64,000 bases of DNA. It comes from Nissolia schottii. Its lineage: Eukaryota > Streptophyta > Magnoliopsida > Fabales > Fabaceae. How positions within the stretch are numbered: position 1 is the first letter of the stretch; every line of letters starts with the position of its first letter. Below are positions 59,365 to 64,000 of this stretch, in pieces. The stretch lies in NCBI GenBank assembly GCA_003254905.1, contig QANU01084768.1, positions 37,137-101,136 of the forward strand. The letters run 5' to 3'. Both the position numbers and the translations under genes were made by a program. Under the pieces are notes generated by a model, which was given only the letters and a program-made list of their open reading frames with translations, searched no databases and was not told where the DNA came from.

Positions 59365-61790
59365 ATGTTGATGCGTCTCGCTCGAGATGCTGATGCGTCT
59401 CGCGCGAGACGTGAGTGATCCTTTTTTTTAGAGTCGCCACAATCTTTCCTCCTTAAATAATTTTGGTCCCCAAAATCGCCTTACCTTGGAACGTGCTGGA
59501 TGGGTCGAAGAGATACAGGTAGGCCTTCCTCATCGCGTCCTCTGTCTCTCAAGTCGCTTCCTCTCAGGAGTGATTCCTCCATATAATTTTCACGAAGGTT
59601 ACCTCCTTCGAGCAAAACTTCTTCACCTGTCTGTCAACGATCACCACCGATTCTTCCAGATAAGACATGTCGGGTTCAACACACACATCCAACTGGGTAA
59701 GGATGCTTGTTGTTGCAGATATATCTTCTGAGCATGAATACATGAAAGATGGGATGTAATATTGCCAGACTGGGTGGTAATGGCAACACATTAGCTACTG
59801 ACCCAACTCTCCTAGTGATCTCGAAAGGGCCTATGTACTGAGGGCTGAACTTCCCTCCCTTACCAAAACAGACCACGCCCATCATCGGTGATACCTTCAG
59901 AAAGACCTTCTCACCAACCTCAAACTCGAGGTTACGCCAATGCTGATCTGCCTGAGACTTGTGTCGAGGTTGAGCGACCAACAATCTCTCCCTGATAAGC
60001 TTAATCTTCTCTTTAGTGTCTTTGATGATGTTTGGGGCTATCAATTTCGCTTCCCCTGCCTCAAACCATCCAATGGGAGACCTGCAACGTCTCCCACAGA
60101 GGGCTTCAAAGGGTGCCATCTAGATGCTTGCCTAATAACTGTTATTGTACGCAAACTCCACAAAAGATACACGCCTCCCAAGAACCTCCAAAATTCAAGA
60201 TGCATGCCGTAAGTGTCTGTATAGTCCTCTCAGATTGCCCGTCCATCTGAGGATGAAAGGCTGTGCTCATCAAGTTAGTGCCCATAGCTGTTTGAAAAGC
60301 TCTTCAAAAATTGGCAGTGAACTGCGTACCTCTGTCTGATATGATCGAAAGGGGAACCCCATGAAGCCAGACTATCTCCTAAATGTAGATCTTGCCATAA
60401 TCTATGGCCTTGTAGGTGATGCACGAAGTATGCTGACTTGGTCATCCTGTCGACTATGACCCAGATCAAGTCGTAGCCACTGGGGGTTGAGGTAACTCCA
60501 CCACAAAGTCCATAGTAACTCTCTACCACTTCCATTCAGGTATAGGTATCCTCTGCAACTCTCTTGTTGGTCATTGGTGTTCGGCCTTAACTTGTTTACA
60601 GACAAGGTACTTTGCTACAAAATTGGCCACATCTTTCTTCATGCATTAAGGTCCTAGTACATCTTCATCGATCCCTGGTGGATCGAGTAAGCTGTACTGT
60701 GGGCTTCCTCCATAACTCTGTTTCTCAGATCATCGACATCAGGAACACAATTGCGTTCCAACTCGTAACACCCCATCTGAATCCATTGAAACTTGGATAT
60801 TGCGCTGCTCTTAGTTCTGGTTATACTCTCAACCAACTTAGAATCTTCGATCTGCCGCCTTTTGATCTCCTTTAACAAGGATGTGGTCCGGACCTCCAAG
60901 TTGGCCAAGAGCGACCCAAACTCACTCGCATTAAACCCGAACCCTTCTATTGTGAGTTTGTGAACATCTGCCACTTACCGTCGCTACACTAAAGCTATAT
61001 GTGCTAATCTACCCTCAGACTTTTGACTCAGAGCATCGGCCACTACATTGACCTTTCCCAAATGGTATTGAATGGTGCATAGTTCTTGAGTAACTCCACT
61101 CATCTGTGTTGTGTGAGGTTAAGTTCCTTCTGCTTAAGGATGTACTAGAGGATCTTGTGGTCAGTGAAGATCTCACAAAGTTCCCCATAAAGATAGTGCC
61201 TTTAGATCTTTAGGACAAAGATTATAGCTACTATCTCCAAGTCGTGAGTGAGGTAGTTCTGTTCATGATTCTTGAGCTGTCTCGATGCGTAAGCTATGAC
61301 TCGATCATGTTACATAAGGACGCATCTGAGACCAACTCTCGAGGCATCACAAAGGACAAAAGTCCACCCACACTTGATGGTAACACGAGCACTAGTGCTG
61401 ACGTCAGACTGTCTCTTAGCTTCTGAAAACTACACTCATATTCTGAGGACCATACAAACTTTGCCCCTTTCTGCGTGAGCTTTGTCAACGGAGTTGCGAT
61501 CTTAGAAATTTTTTCACAAAACGACGATAATATACCCAGTCAACCCAAAAAATTGAGGATCTCTGGTGTTGTCGCTGGTCTTGGCCATTGCTGAACGACC
61601 TCTACCTTCTTAGGGTTAACTAGGATCCCATCCTCAGAGATAACATGACCTAAGAAGGCTGTCTGCCCCAACCAGAACTTGCACTTGGAAGTTCCCTGTG
61701 AGCCCTGCTGACTGGGCCCTTCACAGTGCTGGTACTCGAAAAGGCCCCATGTTGCTTGGCCAACTTTGCCTCGTTGGAGCCATTACTTTG
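59365..61790 (-). pseudogene. Ty3/gypsy internal region (chromovirus-like), element 1, decayed
   Basis: On the minus strand from high to low coordinates: the end of reverse transcriptase (SKCKFWL, FLGHVISEDGILVNP, near 61690-61550), RNase H (61500-61000), integrase zinc finger and core (60980-60280), and integrase C-terminus (MAPFEALCGRRCRSPIGWFE, then SPQYIGPFEI and HPIFHVFMLRRY, 60119-59690). The order RT-RNase H-integrase is that of gypsy, and the IGPFEI..HPVFHVS-type tail is that of chromoviruses. Many stops and shifts interrupt it. Gag, protease and most of RT are missing. A purine-rich AAGGAGGAAAGA (complement, about 59444-59456) and LTR start TTGTGGCGACTC end it at 59443. Confidence 0.85.
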
Positions 61791-61899
61791 ACTGATATTT
61801 TTAGAAAATAAAATTTTTGATTTAATTTTTCAGTCTAAATAATTGGCTAGTATATATTTATTACGCGGAATCCTTTTTAAGGAAAAGCGGGATGTTATA
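61790..61899 (-). repeat. Start of a gypsy 3' LTR (element 2)
   Basis: On the minus strand a purine-rich TAAGGGGTGGAA is followed by TATAACATCCCGC and about 110 bp matching the start of the solo LTR at 24733 (CGCGTAATAAATA and GACTGAAAAATTAAAT are shared). The usual TG start is TA here. The rest of the LTR is replaced by element 1. Confidence 0.8.
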
Positions 61900-63735
61900 T
61901 TCCACCCCTTAGAAAATTTTTGCACACGAAATTTTAGTGCCTTCAAAGAGTTTCGAGTATGATTTCCTCATGTCAGACTCCAGCTCCCAGGTTTGCCCTT
62001 TGACCTTTCCATTCTCCCATATGACGCGCACCATAGCTATTTCCTGGCTTCTGGTCTTGCGAGTCTTACGGTCGATGACCCTCCGTGGTGACAGGGTTAA
62101 GGAGAGATCTTCACTTAACTACACTGTATCAGATTCAAGCACATGGTCGGGAGACGCGTGGTATTTTCTTAACTGGGAAGACACATGGAAGAAATTGTGG
62201 ACGTATGCTAGGTTGGGTGGAAGGGCTATGCGGTAAGCTATACGCTTAAGTATCTAGAAGGGCCCTATGAACCTTGGACTAAGCTTTCTAATCTTAAGGG
62301 ACCTCCCTATGCCTGTTGCTGGAGTGATCTTCAGGAATACATGCTCCCTTTCTTGGAGATCGATCGGTTTCCTCCTAGCATCAATGTAGTTTTTCTGGTG
62401 ATTTTGCACAATCTTGATACTATCCCGAATCTTTTTCACCCACTCGTCGACTTCCCTGATCTCCTCTAAACAAAGATTCTAGAACTCCCCACAATCATTC
62501 CAACACAACGGCAACTGGCATTTTCATCCGTCCAAAGCTTCAAAATGGGACATGCCAATGCTGGCCTGGTTGCTGTTATTGTAGGAGAACTACACGATTG
62601 GCAGCATCTCATCCTAGTGCCCTGGCAGATCCAGCACGCATGCCCACGCATGCCCTCAACATGTTCTCCAACGTCTCTATCGTCGGCTCAAATTGTCCGT
62701 CAGTTTGCGGGTGATAAGCAGTACTCAGTCACGACTCTGACTCATATGCCTTCTGGAAAGTCGTCTAAAATCACAATGTGAATCTTGTATCCTGGTCAAA
62801 AATGATGGTCGTTGGGACACCATGCAGCTTCACCACTTCTTTGACGTAAATCTGTACAAGCTTGTCCAACGGGTAGTTCATCCTGTCTGGGATAAAATGC
62901 GCAAACTTGGTGAGTTTGTCGACTTTCACCCAGATTGTGTGTACTCCTTTGGTTGTACGGGGCAATCATGAGACAAAGTCCATAGCTATCCGTTCTTACT
63001 TCCACTCGGTTATCTCTGGCGGGGTCAACATTCCGTGCGGCTTCTAGTGCTCAATCTTGACTTTCTGACATACCAAGCACTTTTCCACCTATTCTGCTAC
63101 ATACCTTTTTAGTCTCGACCACCAAAACACCTTTAGATCATGATACATCTTAGTCATCCCTAGGTGAATCGTGAAATGGCTTTTATGTCCCTCATGGAGG
63201 CGTTCTCAGCTCTCCCTCGTTTGATGGACAGATGCGTTGGTTGAATCGCAGAATTCCATTTGGTCCAAAAGCAACTTCCTTGGCCTTCCCGTCATTCACA
63301 GCCTTAACAAACTTCTGCCAAGTGTCATCCTCGCTTTTCTTCTATGCTTCCGCAATCCTCAGACAAAACCCACTGGTGATCTGTATATGGCATAGCCTAA
63401 TGCTGTTTGGACGAAGGGTGATGCCTAAGTTGAAATCCCTGAAGCTCTTGATTAATTCTGACTCTTTGACCATCATCTAGGAGGCACACAACGACTTCCT
63501 GCTTAATGCATCTGCTACGTTTGCCTTGCTGGGGTGATAGTTCAATCCAAAGTCGTAGTCTTTTAGGAACTCCATCCACCTCCTCTGTCGCATGTTCAAC
63601 TCCTTCTAATCAAATAGGTATTTCAGACTTTTGTGGTTCGAAAATACCTCAAACCTCACCTCATACAAGTGATGCCTCCAAATTTTCAGTGTAAACACCA
63701 CTGCAGCGAGTTCCACGTCGTGGGTGGGGTAGTTC
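61900..63735 (-). pseudogene. Ty3/gypsy internal region, element 2, decayed
   Basis: On the minus strand: RNase H remnants (63735-63300), integrase core (HTIWVKVDKLTKFAHFIP, GVPTTIIFDQDTRFT, 62965-62771) and integrase C-terminus (QKNYIDARRKPIDL, then KLSPRFIGPF, 62439-62254). A decayed chromodomain-like tail runs up to the polypurine tract at 61900. Stops and frameshifts throughout. Its LTR start links it to the solo LTRs in this window. The 5' part is cut at 63735 by a different repeat. Confidence 0.85.
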
Positions 63736-63900
63736 ATAGTGGTGAACATGGGTCGTACCCAACTCGCCGACCCGTTAAATCAGACCCAATCCGACTCGTG
63801 CGGGTCAGATTCGGCGGGTCAAACCCAAACGATCCGCTTAGGTAGACGGGTCGAGTCTCAGATTCGCAACCTTAAACCCGACCCGACCCGACCCGTGACA
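63736..63900. repeat. GGGTCGGGT-rich repeat
   Basis: A GC-rich stretch of CCGACCCG/GGGTCGGG phrases (63760-63890), ending in tandem CCCGACC units. Such phrases are typical of ends of non-autonomous plant transposons. Only one end is visible. Confidence 0.5.
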
Positions 63901-64000
63901 CGCATATACATAGCATCTGTAACTGATCCTTTCACTTTCCCAGTCTCTTTCATCTTCGAAGACCCATCCCACTCCCCACCGGCGACCCCATTGCTGTCGT
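63901..64000. other. Window end, unassigned
   Basis: C/T-rich sequence resembling a 5' leader or transposon interior; too short to interpret. Confidence 0.3.

Overview
The window is nuclear DNA from a flowering plant, most likely a legume (Fabaceae). The evidence is spliced genes with GT..AG introns and plant-specific families, very AT-rich intergenic DNA full of LTR retrotransposons, and a foldback MITE whose ends (starting GGGTTAAATATGTTTTT) are of a type I know mainly from legumes. The family assignment is inference; eudicot is much safer. Two assembly defects are visible: a run of 124 N (23746-23869) and one isolated N (about 54011).

Three ordinary genes are supported. (1) The 3' part of an NPF5/PTR3-like nitrate/peptide transporter (+, 3-1277, two exons, 5' end outside the window). 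(2) A complete NF-YB transcription factor (+, 13761-17160, six coding exons, 174 aa), including a coding micro-exon of only 6 nt. (3) A complete malectin-like/LRR receptor kinase of the Arabidopsis At1g67720 type (-, 23989-17720, 15 exons, 920 aa). Genes 2 and 3 converge with about 560 bp between their stop codons.

The main structural feature is an inverted segmental duplication. The receptor-kinase 5' half and its upstream DNA (about 20070-29298) recur in reverse orientation at about 54541-59364. The copy is a decayed gene: exon 1 has a 20-bp deletion, exons 2-4 (the whole malectin-like region) are gone, LRR exons 5-8 remain, exon 5 has lost its donor site and the kinase is missing. Comparing the copies exposes later insertions as filled and empty sites. 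A hAT-like element (8-bp target duplication) carries a nested 3-kb solo LTR (5-bp target duplication) in the source copy only. A tRNA-like/SINE-like insertion (11-bp target duplication) is in the second copy only.

The rest is mostly mobile DNA. There is a CACTA-like element (about 5.9-10.4 kb). At least six fragments or solo copies belong to one long-LTR Ty3/gypsy group (3.8-4.9, 11.8-13.4, 24.7-27.7, 38.2-39.0, 40-42.6, 47-47.8 and 49.9-52.3 kb); they are tied to a gypsy element at 61.8-63.7 kb by its LTR start. A nearly full-length Ty1/copia element (32110-36898, - strand) has 206-bp LTRs differing at one base. There is also a broken L1-type LINE with a nested MITE (44.9-47.0 kb), several MITEs, and two gypsy internal regions at the right end (59.4-63.7 kb). 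Gene relics are an LRR receptor-like protein (39.05-39.9 kb), a class I small heat-shock protein (54.2-54.5 kb) and a FAR1/MULE SWIM-domain piece (3.3-3.6 kb).

No prokaryotic features, CRISPR arrays or rRNA genes were seen. I found no clearly new protein system. The most informative content is the duplicated, nested and dated structure around the receptor kinase.
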